Source: an uncultured Clostridium sp.
GTDB lineage: Bacteria; Bacillota; Clostridia; TANB77; CAG-508
DNA length: 37,409 bases
Reading direction: 5' to 3'
Assembly (NCBI GenBank): GCA_947388675.1
Contig: CANDRW010000019.1
Location: 1-37,409 of the forward strand
The notes under the pieces were generated by a model, which saw only the letters and a program-made list of their open reading frames with translations, made no database searches and was not told where the DNA came from. Shown here in pieces: positions 8,872-18,637 of the stretch. Position 1 is the stretch's first letter. The number at the start of each line of letters is the position of its first letter. A program made the position numbers and the translations under genes.

Positions 8872-9666
8872 TTATCCCTCTATATTTACTATACTACTAG
8901 GCGCTAAACGACTAGCAACACTTAAAGAAAAATGGTTTTCATTAAAATTGTTGTTGCAAAGCTCATCAATAACAGTTTGATAAGCAAGTTCTGGAAAGTT
9001 ATTTTCCTTACTCAAATGTCCAAGCATAACTTTGTTTAGTCCACTCTTTAATAGATAAGAGATTGTTTTTCCAGCCATTTCATTTGATAAATGACCATTA
9101 GGACCTGCAATTCTTTGTTTTAGAGGATAAGGGTATCTAGAGAATTTCAAAATATTAGGGTCATAATTTGCTTCTAATAAAATAAACTGACTTTCTTCTA
9201 AGTATTTAATAAGATCATAATCCATATGTCCTAAATCAGTAGCAATACTGATTTTTTGATTTCCATAGAACAAATTAAAACCACATGGATTAGCAGCATC
9301 ATGTGGAATAGAAAAAGGAAGAACCTTTAAATCTCCAATATCAAATTTTTCATTTGGCTTAAAAAGATTTTGATTTTCTGACTGAACTTTTTCCGTAATT
9401 TCTGGCATAGCGTCCCATGTTTCTTGATTAGCGTAGATGGGAATATTAAATTTTTTAGCTAAGGTTCCTAAACCTTTGACATGGTCAGAATGTTCGTGTG
9501 TTACTAAAACAGCGTCAATATCATGAGGGTCTACTTCTAAATCATTTAAAGCAGTTTCAATTTTCTTCGTACTAACACCCGCATCAATTAAAACCTTGCT
9601 ATTGGGTGTTTCAACCAATAAACTATTCCCACTACTACCACTATATAAACTACAAAATTTTAGCAT
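8872..9666 (-). CDS. MBL-fold metallo-hydrolase, YycJ/WalJ type
   Basis: SLYSGSSGNSLLVET...LVTHEHSDHVKGLGTLAKKFNIPIYA; beside rlmH. Confidence 0.9.
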   Translation of the reverse strand: MLKFCSLYSGSSGNSLLVETPNSKVLIDAGVSTKKIETALNDLEVDPHDIDAVLVTHEHSDHVKGLGTLAKKFNIPIYANQETWDAMPEITEKVQSENQNLFKPNEKFDIGDLKVLPFSIPHDAANPCGFNLFYGNQKISIATDLGHMDYDLIKYLEESQFILLEANYDPNILKFSRYPYPLKQRIAGPNGHLSNEMAGKTISYLLKSGLNKVMLGHLSKENNFPELAYQTVIDELCNNNFNENHFSLSVASRLAPSSIVNIEG

Positions 9667-9699
9667 GTTTGTTTTTCCTTTACTTCTTTTGTTTCATTT

Positions 9700-10992
9700 T
9701 TAAGTGTCACACATAGATTCATCAGGCTCAGAAATTCTTTGAATTCTGGCACCTAAGCTTCTAAATTTTTCTTCTATGTTTTCATAACCTCTATCAATAT
9801 GTTGTAAATTATATAAATGTGTTTCACCATTTGCGATAGTGCCTGCAACAAGTAATGCAGCACCTGCTCTTAAGTCTGTTGCGCAAACGGAAGAGCCAAC
9901 TAAACCTTTCACACCTTCAAAAGTAGCTGTTTTTCCTTGTGGTGCAATTTTAGCTCCCATTTTATTCAATTCAGCAGTATATTGAAATCTAGAATCCCAA
10001 ATACTTTCATTAATCATGCTTGTACCATCAGCAACTGAAAGAACAACACCCATTTGAGGTTGTAAATCAGTAGGAAAACCAGGATATGGAAGTGTTTTTA
10101 CAATTGCTTTATTTGGTCTTTTATTCATAGAAACACGAACGCTATCACCTAGGTCTTCAACAGTTCCGCCAATTTCAACGATTTTAGCAGTAATACAATC
10201 TAAATGTTCTGGAATACAATTTTTAATTAAAATATCACCTTTAGAAGCAACTGCTGCAAGCATAAAGGTACCAGCTTCAATTTGATCTGGAACAACAGAA
10301 TATGTAGTGTCTCCATGTAAGCTTTTCACACCATTAATTTTAATTACATCTGTACCAGCACCACGAATATCAGCACCCATAGTATTTAGGAAGTTTGCAA
10401 CATCAACAATATGTGGTTCTTTTGCAGCGTTATCGATGGTTGTAGTACCTTCTGCTAATACACTAGCAAGCATAACATTAATAGTTGCACCAACAGAGAC
10501 AATATCCATATAAATAGAAGTACCTGTTAATTTCTTTACTTTAGCAGAGATTTTACCTTGTGCGACATCTACCTTTGCGCCTAATGCTTCAAATCCTTTA
10601 ATATGTTGGTCAATTGGTCTTGCGCCTAAGTTACATCCACCAGGAATGCCAACTTCAGCAGTACCACATCTTCCTAAAAGAGCACCTAATAAATAATAAG
10701 AAGCTCTAAATCTACTAGTCATATCTAAAGGTGCTTGTGTGCAACCAATATTTCTTGTATCGATTTCTATTTCATTATCTGAAAACCAAGTGATTTTAGC
10801 ACCTAAAGTTTCTAAGATTTTACAATAAGTTCTTACATCACTGATGTTTGGTAAGTTTTCAATTCTGCAAACTCCATTTATTAATAAAGTAGCTGGCAAG
10901 ATAGCAACTGCTGCATTTTTAGCACCGCTAATAGTTACTTCTCCTTTTAATTTTGTTGGTCCTTGAATTACTAATTTATCCAAAATGAACAA
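9700..10992 (-). CDS. murA: UDP-N-acetylglucosamine 1-carboxyvinyltransferase
   Basis: ISGAKNAAVAILPATLL...GRCGTAEVGIPGGCNLGARPID...DLRAGAALLVAGTIANGET; full-length EPSP-synthase-like. Confidence 0.97.
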   Translation of the reverse strand: MFILDKLVIQGPTKLKGEVTISGAKNAAVAILPATLLINGVCRIENLPNISDVRTYCKILETLGAKITWFSDNEIEIDTRNIGCTQAPLDMTSRFRASYYLLGALLGRCGTAEVGIPGGCNLGARPIDQHIKGFEALGAKVDVAQGKISAKVKKLTGTSIYMDIVSVGATINVMLASVLAEGTTTIDNAAKEPHIVDVANFLNTMGADIRGAGTDVIKINGVKSLHGDTTYSVVPDQIEAGTFMLAAVASKGDILIKNCIPEHLDCITAKIVEIGGTVEDLGDSVRVSMNKRPNKAIVKTLPYPGFPTDLQPQMGVVLSVADGTSMINESIWDSRFQYTAELNKMGAKIAPQGKTATFEGVKGLVGSSVCATDLRAGAALLVAGTIANGETHLYNLQHIDRGYENIEEKFRSLGARIQRISEPDESMCDT

Positions 10993-11074
10993 CCCCCATT
11001 TAAATTTCTTTTCATTTCAACAAGTTTATACCATAGTTTGTTCTTTTTGACAAGTAATTCTTGTGTAAAAAATG

Positions 11075-11698
11075 CTATTTTTGACCTAATCTTAAATTTT
11101 GGAAAAATTCTATTAATTTAAACTTAAAATGTATCTCATTATTATCTGTTTTACTAATTAAATCATATTCTTCATCATTCAAACTTTCTTGCATTTCCTT
11201 TTTAGAATCATCAGGAACAATACCAGTACTAACATCTACAAAGCAAAGAGGAGGAAACATCACACACCACCAATTTTGTCCTTTTGCTTCACCAATTTGT
11301 ACCCTTAAGGCATCATAGGTACCAGCTGGTAATGAAATATCACCATAAGTTTTAGTAGGAAAATCACTATCACCAATTTGAATGGTAACTGGATAAGAAA
11401 ATCCATTGTCACAGATTACTTGCTCAGCAATTGCTTTAAATTCTTCTTGATGTTCCTCAGCTAGAGCTACTACTTCTTCTTTAGAAGAGCAATCTTTTGC
11501 TAAAGTATTCATATAGGAAAGAAGTTCATCTCTTACTTTTAATTTTAAGGATTGGTCTTCTTGACTATCACTATTTGCAATAACATGTAAACGAAATACA
11601 CTATCAGCAATATTACTAGAGACTGCATTTACATAAGAAAGTGCAGAGACTAATATAAATAAAGTTAATAACAATAATAATACAAAAAATCTTTTCAT
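11075..11698 (-). CDS. spoIIR: Stage II sporulation protein R
   Basis: FRLHVIANSDSQEDQSLKLKVRDELL...NWWCVMFPPLCFVD, typical SpoIIR. Confidence 0.93.
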   Translation of the reverse strand: MKRFFVLLLLLTLFILVSALSYVNAVSSNIADSVFRLHVIANSDSQEDQSLKLKVRDELLSYMNTLAKDCSSKEEVVALAEEHQEEFKAIAEQVICDNGFSYPVTIQIGDSDFPTKTYGDISLPAGTYDALRVQIGEAKGQNWWCVMFPPLCFVDVSTGIVPDDSKKEMQESLNDEEYDLISKTDNNEIHFKFKLIEFFQNLRLGQK

Positions 11699-11730
11699 TT
11701 TTTATCCTCCGTATTTCAAAATACTAATTA

Positions 11731-12066
11731 ACAAATTCTAAATGTTAAAACATTAAGAATTTGTAACATTTGCATAATTGTCTCACTAAAGTATTACTTA
11801 GCTGTAAATCACTACGTTCAAACAGCTAAGAAATCTATGGAAATTACACAAATCGTTAAAACGATTTGATGTACTTTCCTAGAATACAAAAATTTCATGT
11901 TTAATAGAATTATTGACTAAATTAAAAAAAATATACAATATTGGAAAATGTTTTTTTATATTCTAGGAAATTACACTAATTATTTTAACAATTTGTGTAT
12001 ATTTCCGTAGAAGATAATTATTGCGATTGCTACAACTTCTTAATGCTTTTAGCATTTAGAAGTTGT
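11731..12066. repeat. Nested inverted-repeat element (MITE-like or divergent structured-RNA pair)
   Basis: Outer hairpins 11731-11764 and 12032-12066 are inverted copies; inner hairpins about 11839-11879 and 11965-12006 with adjoining CCTAGAAT / ATTCTAGG are also inverted copies. Confidence 0.7.
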
Positions 12067-12082
12067 TAACATCGCTTTTTTA
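12024..12082 (+). terminator. Long hairpin with U tract
   Basis: GCGAT-...ACAACTTCTTAATGC-TTTT-AGCATTTAGAAGTTGT...-ATCGC-TTTTTT. Confidence 0.55.
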
Positions 12083-12234
12083 TTTGCCAAAGAAAATTCA
12101 TACAAAATTGATAAAAAATGATATCCAAATGTCGAATAAAGACGTACGATTTATTTGAAAAAAGCTTGACTTCCGTAAGTGAAAAATGGTAAAATTTTCC
12201 AAGATGTAAAATACAAATGAAGGGGTTGTTTCAA

Positions 12235-12750
12235 ATGAGAAAAGAAAATCAAAGAGTCGAAAAACTATGTAGTTTTTATGTGAGTGATTGGCATTTTGCG
12301 ACAATGTTATTACCATATATTAACCACAAAATTGAAGAACAAATAAACGTGATAACACTCCTAGAAAACAATATACGAGAAAATATTGTAACATTAGTAA
12401 GAAAATTGAATCTAAAAAATGAAGATGAAATTTTAGAAATTCGTTGGGAAGAGATTAATTCTAAAAAGTATGGAGATATTAACCAATTATTGGAATTAGA
12501 AGTAAATGAGAAAAAAGAAAATATCATATTAATTAATGGAAGTAGAGATTATATTGAGAAAAATAATGAAAATATAGAAAGATGGATAGAAAAAGAAAAG
12601 GTAAATAATATAAAGATAATTAATTTCTTTGAAGTAACAGAATTTAATCATCACATTGTAGAAATATTAAATTCGCATGATAGGGTCTTAAATACATCAG
12701 GAGAAAGAGAAATTACAGATGTATTTGAGGGATATAAAAAAGAAGCGTAA
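12235..12750 (+). CDS. Hypothetical protein (about 171 aa), charged, mixed alpha/beta
   Basis: ORF 12217-12750; ATG at 12235 has the better SD (AAGGGG); ends before a terminator hairpin. Confidence 0.75.
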   Translation: MRKENQRVEKLCSFYVSDWHFATMLLPYINHKIEEQINVITLLENNIRENIVTLVRKLNLKNEDEILEIRWEEINSKKYGDINQLLELEVNEKKENIILINGSRDYIEKNNENIERWIEKEKVNNIKIINFFEVTEFNHHIVEILNSHDRVLNTSGEREITDVFEGYKKEA

Positions 12751-12755
12751 CAAAA

Positions 12756-12797
12756 TACATCACAAGTAGCAAAAGCGAAAGTGATGTATTTTTATTG
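12756..12797 (+). terminator. Intrinsic terminator
   Basis: AAAATACATCAC-...-GTGATGTATTTTTATT. Confidence 0.75.
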
Positions 12798-12895
12798 AAA
12801 CATAATTGACGAAAAACTAGATATGATATAAGATAGTAGATATTAATTACAGTTTCAATAGGGACGAACTATTTTTAGAAAAGGAAGGTAATATT

Positions 12896-14140
12896 ATGGA
12901 AGAAAAGTTATTAGCTGCAAAGCAAATACTTCAAAAGTATGGACAAGAACAGTTATTAAATTCTTTTAACTCCTTATCAAAAGAAAAGCAAAGCGAATTA
13001 CTAGATGAGATTTTGACAACAGATTTTAAACAAATGCAAGAACTTTATGAAACAACTAAAATAAAAGCAAGTTTTGAAAATGCGAAATTAGAGCCAATTG
13101 CACATGTAACAAAAGCAGAATTATCACAAGAAGAATTAGAAAAATATACTTCTTTAGGAGAAGATGCAATCAAAACTGGAAAATTAGCTGTAGTTACTAT
13201 GGCAGGAGGGCAAGGAACAAGACTTGGACATAATGGACCAAAAGGAACTTATGATTTAGGATTAGACTCACATAAATCTATTTTTGAAATTTTATGTGAC
13301 ACTATGAAAGGAGCTTGTGAGAAATATCATGTTACAATACCATGGTATTTAATGACAAGTGATGCTAACAATGAAGATACTATTCAATTTTTTAAAGATA
13401 ATAACTATTTTGGGTATCCAAAAGAAGCAGTTAGTTTCTTTATACAAGGAAAACTTCCAATGATTGATACAGAAGGAAAAATTCTATTAGATGAAGATGG
13501 AATGATAAAACAAGCAGCAGATGGACATGGTGGGATTTTTGAAGCCATGAGAAAAAATGGTGTACTTTATGATATGAAGGAAAAAGGAGTTGAATGGGTA
13601 TATATTGGTGGTGTAGATAATGTACTAGCTAAAATGGTAGACCCAGTGTTAACAGGTTTGGCAATTAGCGAAGGAACTCTAATGGCAGGAAAAAGTGTAG
13701 TAAAAGCAAATCCACATGAAAGAGTAGGCGTTTTTTGTAAAAAAGATAATAAACCAAATGTAATTGAGTACACTGAAATATCAGATGAATTAGCAGAAGC
13801 TATAGACGACAAAGGGGAGCTTCTTTATGGAGAATCTCATATTCTATGTAATCAATTTCACTTATCAGCATTAGAAAAAATAAGTACAAACAAATTACCA
13901 TACCATGTTGCTTTCAAAAAAGCAAGTTACTTAAATGATAAGGGAGAAGTTATAGATCCAACAGAGTCAAATGCATATAAATTTGAAGCTTTCCTATTTG
14001 ATGCATTTTCAACAGTAGATGTTATGAGCATTTTAAGAGTAAAAAGAGAAGATGAATTTGCACCAGTTAAAAATGCAGAAGGAGTAGATAGCCCAGAAAC
14101 AGCAAGGGCTTTATATAAAGCATTTTATCATATTAATTAA
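12896..14140 (+). CDS. UDPGP-family nucleotidyltransferase (UDP-N-acetylglucosamine/UTP-hexose-1-P uridylyltransferase)
   Basis: VVTMAGGQGTRLGHNGPKGTYDLGL, eukaryotic-type UDPGP signature; followed by a phosphohexomutase. Confidence 0.9.
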   Translation: MEEKLLAAKQILQKYGQEQLLNSFNSLSKEKQSELLDEILTTDFKQMQELYETTKIKASFENAKLEPIAHVTKAELSQEELEKYTSLGEDAIKTGKLAVVTMAGGQGTRLGHNGPKGTYDLGLDSHKSIFEILCDTMKGACEKYHVTIPWYLMTSDANNEDTIQFFKDNNYFGYPKEAVSFFIQGKLPMIDTEGKILLDEDGMIKQAADGHGGIFEAMRKNGVLYDMKEKGVEWVYIGGVDNVLAKMVDPVLTGLAISEGTLMAGKSVVKANPHERVGVFCKKDNKPNVIEYTEISDELAEAIDDKGELLYGESHILCNQFHLSALEKISTNKLPYHVAFKKASYLNDKGEVIDPTESNAYKFEAFLFDAFSTVDVMSILRVKREDEFAPVKNAEGVDSPETARALYKAFYHIN

Positions 14141-14155
14141 AGAAAGGATAAAAAC

Positions 14156-15886
14156 ATGGAGAAATATAAAGAAAGATACGAAAAATGGCTAAATGACCCA
14201 GCCATTTCAGAAATAGACAAACAAGAGCTAAGAGCCATTGCAAGTAATGAAAAAGAAATAGAAGATAGATTTTACAAAGACTTAGAATTTGGAACAGCAG
14301 GATTAAGAGGTGTTATTGGTATTGGAACCAATAGGATGAATACTTATACTGTTACAAAAGCAACACAAGGCTTAGCAAATTATATCATCCAAAAAGGTGG
14401 ACAAAATAGAGGAGTAGCAATAGCATATGACTCTAGAAAAATGTCGCCAGAGTTTAGTGAGCAAGCAGCTCTTTGTTTAAATGCAAATGGAATTAAAACC
14501 TATCGATTTGACACATTGAGACCAACACCAGAACTATCTTTTGCGGTAAGAGAATTAGGTTGTATTGCAGGTATTGTAGTAACAGCAAGTCATAATCCAC
14601 CAGAGTACAATGGATATAAAGTATATTGGGAAGATGGCGCTCAAATTGTGGAGCCAACAGATAGAGAAATTATAGCAGAAGTAAATAAAGTAACAGATTT
14701 ATCCACGATTAAAACAATGGAAAAAGCAGTAGCTGAAAGTCAAGGGTTATACCATACTATTGGAGCAGAAATTGATAAAAAATATCTAGAAGAACTTAAA
14801 AAATTAGTAGTAAATCAAAAAGCAATTAACGAAACGCAAAAAGATATTAAAATTGTTTATACACCACTTCATGGTACAGGAGGTATACCAGTTCAAAATA
14901 TCTTAAAAGAATTAGGATTTGAAAATGTTTATGTAGTAAAAGAACAAGCGGAGCCAGATGGAAATTTTCCAACAGTAGACTATCCAAATCCAGAGGATCC
15001 AAAAGCCTTCAAGCTAGCATTAGAATTAGCAAAAGAAAAAGACGCAGACATCATTCTAGCTAATGACCCAGATGCAGATAGACTAGGTGTATATGCTAAA
15101 AATCAAGCAACTAGTGAATATATCCAATTTAATGGAAATATGACAGGAAATTTAATTGCAGAATATATTTTATCACAAAAGAAAGCAAATGGAACATTGC
15201 CAAGTAATGGAGCCATCATTAAAACAATAGTATCTTCAAACTTAACAGACGCAATTGCAAAATCTTATAATGTTAAGCTATTTTCAACTTTAACAGGTTT
15301 CAAGAATGTTGCCAAAATTATTCGTGGCTTTGAAGAAAACAACAATGAATATGAATGTTTATATTCTTATGAAGAAAGTTATGGCTGTATTATTGGAACA
15401 CATGCAAGAGATAAAGACGGAATTGTAGCAGTAATGACACTTTGCGAAGCAGCATGCTATTATAAACAAAAAGGAATGACATTATGGGATGCTATGCTTG
15501 CTATGTATGAAAAATATGGATATTACAAAGAAAGACAATTCTCTATCACATTAAAAGGAGTAGAAGGTGCTCAGCAAATTAAACAAATGATGGAGAACAT
15601 GAGAAACCATCCAGCCACAGAAATTGCTGGAGAAAAAGTAGTTTCTTTTGGAGATTATCAAGCACAAAATATTCATCATAATGAAACAGAAGAAGATGTC
15701 AATACTAATTTACCAAAATCAAATGTATTATACTTTGATTTAACTAATGACAGTTGGTGTTGTGCACGTCCATCTGGAACAGAGCCTAAAATTAAGTTCT
15801 ACATGGGAGTAAAAGGAACTAGCTTAGAAGATGCAGATGAGAGATTAGATAGACTAGAAGTAGCCATGAAAGAATTAATTAAATAG
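14156..15886 (+). CDS. Phospho-sugar mutase (phosphoglucomutase/phosphomannomutase, alpha-D-phosphohexomutase family)
   Basis: GTAGLRGVIGIGTNRMN, VTASHNPPEYNGYKVY, ANDPDADRLGVY, CARPSGTEPKIKFY. Confidence 0.95.
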   Translation: MEKYKERYEKWLNDPAISEIDKQELRAIASNEKEIEDRFYKDLEFGTAGLRGVIGIGTNRMNTYTVTKATQGLANYIIQKGGQNRGVAIAYDSRKMSPEFSEQAALCLNANGIKTYRFDTLRPTPELSFAVRELGCIAGIVVTASHNPPEYNGYKVYWEDGAQIVEPTDREIIAEVNKVTDLSTIKTMEKAVAESQGLYHTIGAEIDKKYLEELKKLVVNQKAINETQKDIKIVYTPLHGTGGIPVQNILKELGFENVYVVKEQAEPDGNFPTVDYPNPEDPKAFKLALELAKEKDADIILANDPDADRLGVYAKNQATSEYIQFNGNMTGNLIAEYILSQKKANGTLPSNGAIIKTIVSSNLTDAIAKSYNVKLFSTLTGFKNVAKIIRGFEENNNEYECLYSYEESYGCIIGTHARDKDGIVAVMTLCEAACYYKQKGMTLWDAMLAMYEKYGYYKERQFSITLKGVEGAQQIKQMMENMRNHPATEIAGEKVVSFGDYQAQNIHHNETEEDVNTNLPKSNVLYFDLTNDSWCCARPSGTEPKIKFYMGVKGTSLEDADERLDRLEVAMKELIK

Positions 15887-15897
15887 TAGAATAACAA

Positions 15898-16009
15898 AAA
15901 TGATTATAGATATAATTTGAAGTGAAGCAAGGTATTGGGGTGATTGAAAGTCAGGGTCCCCAATAGCGGAGCGTCCGTAGCTGAACGGAAAATATATCTA
16001 TAATCATTT
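15898..16009. repeat. Long-stem structured intergenic element (convergent genes)
   Basis: 17-bp perfect stem AAATGATTATAGATATA (15898-15914) / TATATCTATAATCATTT (15993-16009) enclosing TATTGGGG...CCCCAATA and TCCGT-AGCTGA-ACGGA hairpins. Confidence 0.75.
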
Positions 16010-16018
16010 ATTATCTAG

Positions 16019-16783
16019 TCATTTATTTTCTTTCCACCCATTAATATGAGCCCTTTTAATAGCACCAACCATATTAGCGCGAATGGTAGGAATTTTCTTT
16101 TCCCACTCTAATATCATATTTTTCATATCTTCTCTTTTAGAAACGCCATCCATAGGGCAAACCTTAGGCATGACTTCCACTTGGTTGCGTTTTATAAACT
16201 TTCTAATTTCTTTTTCAGGAGTATCTATCAAAGGTCTAATCAAAGTTATTTTAGAACGGTCCATATAACTAATTGGAGCAAAAGTAGACAAATTTCCAGC
16301 GTATAAAAAGTTTAATAAAAAAGTTTCCAAAGCGTCATCTTGATTGTGACCTAAAGCGATTTTGTTACATCCTTCTTGAATAGCAATAGAGTTTAAAATT
16401 CCCCTACGTAAATTAGCACATAAAGAACAAGGATTTTTTTCTTGCCTTACATCAAAAACAATTTCTTTAATATGTGATTGCTCAATAACAAAAGGAACTC
16501 CAATTTCTTCACATTTCTGTTTCAAAAACTCTTGATTAAAAAACTCGAAACCAGGGTCAATACTAATAGCAAGTAATTCAAAATGAGCAGGATAAAATCT
16601 TTGCAATGCCTTTAAACTCATCAACAAGGTAAAAGAATCTTTCCCTCCTGAAAGACCAACTGCAATTTTATCTCCTTCTTCGATTAAATGATAGGTTTCA
16701 ATTGTTTTTCTCAAATAACTTAAAATACGTTGCATAATATTCACTCCAATAACTTTTTCTAACTGAGTTCGCTGTTGCTTCAC
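16019..16783 (-). CDS. TtcA-family tRNA 2-thiocytidine biosynthesis / PP-loop ATPase
   Basis: AVGLSGGKDSFTLLMSL PP-loop; CSLCANLRRGILNSIA; GHNQDDALETFLLN. Start may be the internal Met at about 16735. Confidence 0.88.
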   Translation of the reverse strand: MKQQRTQLEKVIGVNIMQRILSYLRKTIETYHLIEEGDKIAVGLSGGKDSFTLLMSLKALQRFYPAHFELLAISIDPGFEFFNQEFLKQKCEEIGVPFVIEQSHIKEIVFDVRQEKNPCSLCANLRRGILNSIAIQEGCNKIALGHNQDDALETFLLNFLYAGNLSTFAPISYMDRSKITLIRPLIDTPEKEIRKFIKRNQVEVMPKVCPMDGVSKREDMKNMILEWEKKIPTIRANMVGAIKRAHINGWKENK

Positions 16784-16884
16784 ACGGCTGACTGAATTAT
16801 ATCATATTAAGTCAAGAGACGTATTGAAATAAAGTGTAACTTGTGCTAAGATAATGTCGAAAAATACAAAGGAGAAGAATATAA

Positions 16885-18615
16885 GTGAAAACAATTATTA
16901 TCCGCTTTTTTAAAAAGCATTATTTATATATGATTATACAAACGATATTTATATTCCTAAATATATATTTTGCTACCTATCCTGCTAAAATCATAGGAAA
17001 CCTAATTGATTTATTATATGATATACCAGCAAATCAATCTATGATTATTCAAAATATTATCTACTTATTGTTGGTTAGTATAGGGCTACTATTAGTAAGA
17101 TTTCCCTGGCGCTTTTTAGTAACGTATAATTCAAGGTCTCTAGAAAAAGAAACGAAAAATGAACTATTTAAACAATTTCTGAAAATGAGAATGAATGAAA
17201 TCCAAGAAATAAAAAATGGTGAAATTATGTCATATCTTACAAAGGATGTAGGAGAAGTAAGACATGCATTTTATCGATTAGAATCTTATGGAACCAGAAT
17301 TATAGCTACTTTTTTAATAGGGGCTATTACCATGGCACAAGGGGTAAATCTAGGGCTAACAGCGGTTACTATGCTTCCTATTATTATTACTTCTTACCTA
17401 ATTGTTAAAATCAAAAAATATGTAGAAACTAGCTTCAAGATTTCGCAAGGATACTATACAGAATTATCAGAATATGTACAAGAAAGCACGGATGCTATTA
17501 GAACAACAAAAGCATATTCACAAGAGGGAAATCAATTAAAAGAATTTATCAAAAAAAATAAAAGATTAAAAACTGCGAATAATGCAGTAGATATACATTC
17601 TACTTTATTAACTACTTGTATTAATGTATGTTTTGGTTTATGTTATGCAATTGCTATTTTGTTTGGTTCTAAATTAGTATTAGACAATACCATTACAATA
17701 GGAGACTTTGTGGCTTTTAATGGCTATATTGCCCTATTTGTAGGACCAGTATCATGGCTTCCATCCACTATTTCAAGATTTAAAAGAGGGCAGATTTCTT
17801 ATCAAAGATTAGATAAATTTTTAGCATTGAAAAAGGAAAAATATTTGCCATTAGAACCAAAAGAAGAAACAGACTTAAAAGGGGATATCAAAATTTCTCA
17901 TTTAAGTTTCAATTATCCTAGCCATTTTGAAGAAGTGTTAGAAGATATTAATATTACCATTCCACAAGGAAAAACTTTGGGAATTATAGGGACAGTAGGA
18001 AGTGGAAAAACAACACTTGCCAATTTGCTACTTCGTTTATATACTGTGCAGGATAATATGATTTTTATAGGAGATAAGGACATTAACAAGATTCCAATAG
18101 AAACTATCAGAAAGAATATCTGTTATATTACACAAGACAATTTCCTATTTTCTAATACCATAGAAAAAAATATTAGTCTATTTAAACAAGGATATTCAGA
18201 AAAAGAAATTATGAAAAGCACAAAAGAGGCTATGATTTATGACGAAATTCAAGAAATGAATGACGGAATTTACACAGTCATTGGAGAAAGAGGAGTTGAC
18301 TTATCAGGAGGACAAAAACAAAGAATTGCTGTATCTAGGGCATTTTTAAACTCTTCTGATATTGTTATCTTTGATGACACTTTTTCTGCACTAGATAATA
18401 AAACAGAGGAAAAATTGTTAGAAAATATTAAGAAAATGACCCAAAATAAAACTTGCATTATTATTTCTAGTAGAATTTCTGATATGAAAGATGCAGATGA
18501 AATCATAGTTTTAGAAAGTGGAAAGATTATAGAAAGAGGAACACATCAAAGTTTAGTAGAACAAGAAGGAAATTACTATAAATTTTATCAGCAACAAATT
18601 AGTCAAGAAAATTAG
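16885..18615 (+). CDS. ABC exporter half-transporter (ATP-binding/permease), degenerate catalytic site
   Basis: GTG start; TM domain plus NBD with Walker A GTVGSGKTT, LSGGQKQRIAVSRA, Walker B IVIFDDTF, SSR in place of H-loop HR. Confidence 0.93.
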   Translation: MKTIIIRFFKKHYLYMIIQTIFIFLNIYFATYPAKIIGNLIDLLYDIPANQSMIIQNIIYLLLVSIGLLLVRFPWRFLVTYNSRSLEKETKNELFKQFLKMRMNEIQEIKNGEIMSYLTKDVGEVRHAFYRLESYGTRIIATFLIGAITMAQGVNLGLTAVTMLPIIITSYLIVKIKKYVETSFKISQGYYTELSEYVQESTDAIRTTKAYSQEGNQLKEFIKKNKRLKTANNAVDIHSTLLTTCINVCFGLCYAIAILFGSKLVLDNTITIGDFVAFNGYIALFVGPVSWLPSTISRFKRGQISYQRLDKFLALKKEKYLPLEPKEETDLKGDIKISHLSFNYPSHFEEVLEDINITIPQGKTLGIIGTVGSGKTTLANLLLRLYTVQDNMIFIGDKDINKIPIETIRKNICYITQDNFLFSNTIEKNISLFKQGYSEKEIMKSTKEAMIYDEIQEMNDGIYTVIGERGVDLSGGQKQRIAVSRAFLNSSDIVIFDDTFSALDNKTEEKLLENIKKMTQNKTCIIISSRISDMKDADEIIVLESGKIIERGTHQSLVEQEGNYYKFYQQQISQEN

Positions 18616-18637
18616 CTAAAAAGGAGAAAATACACAA

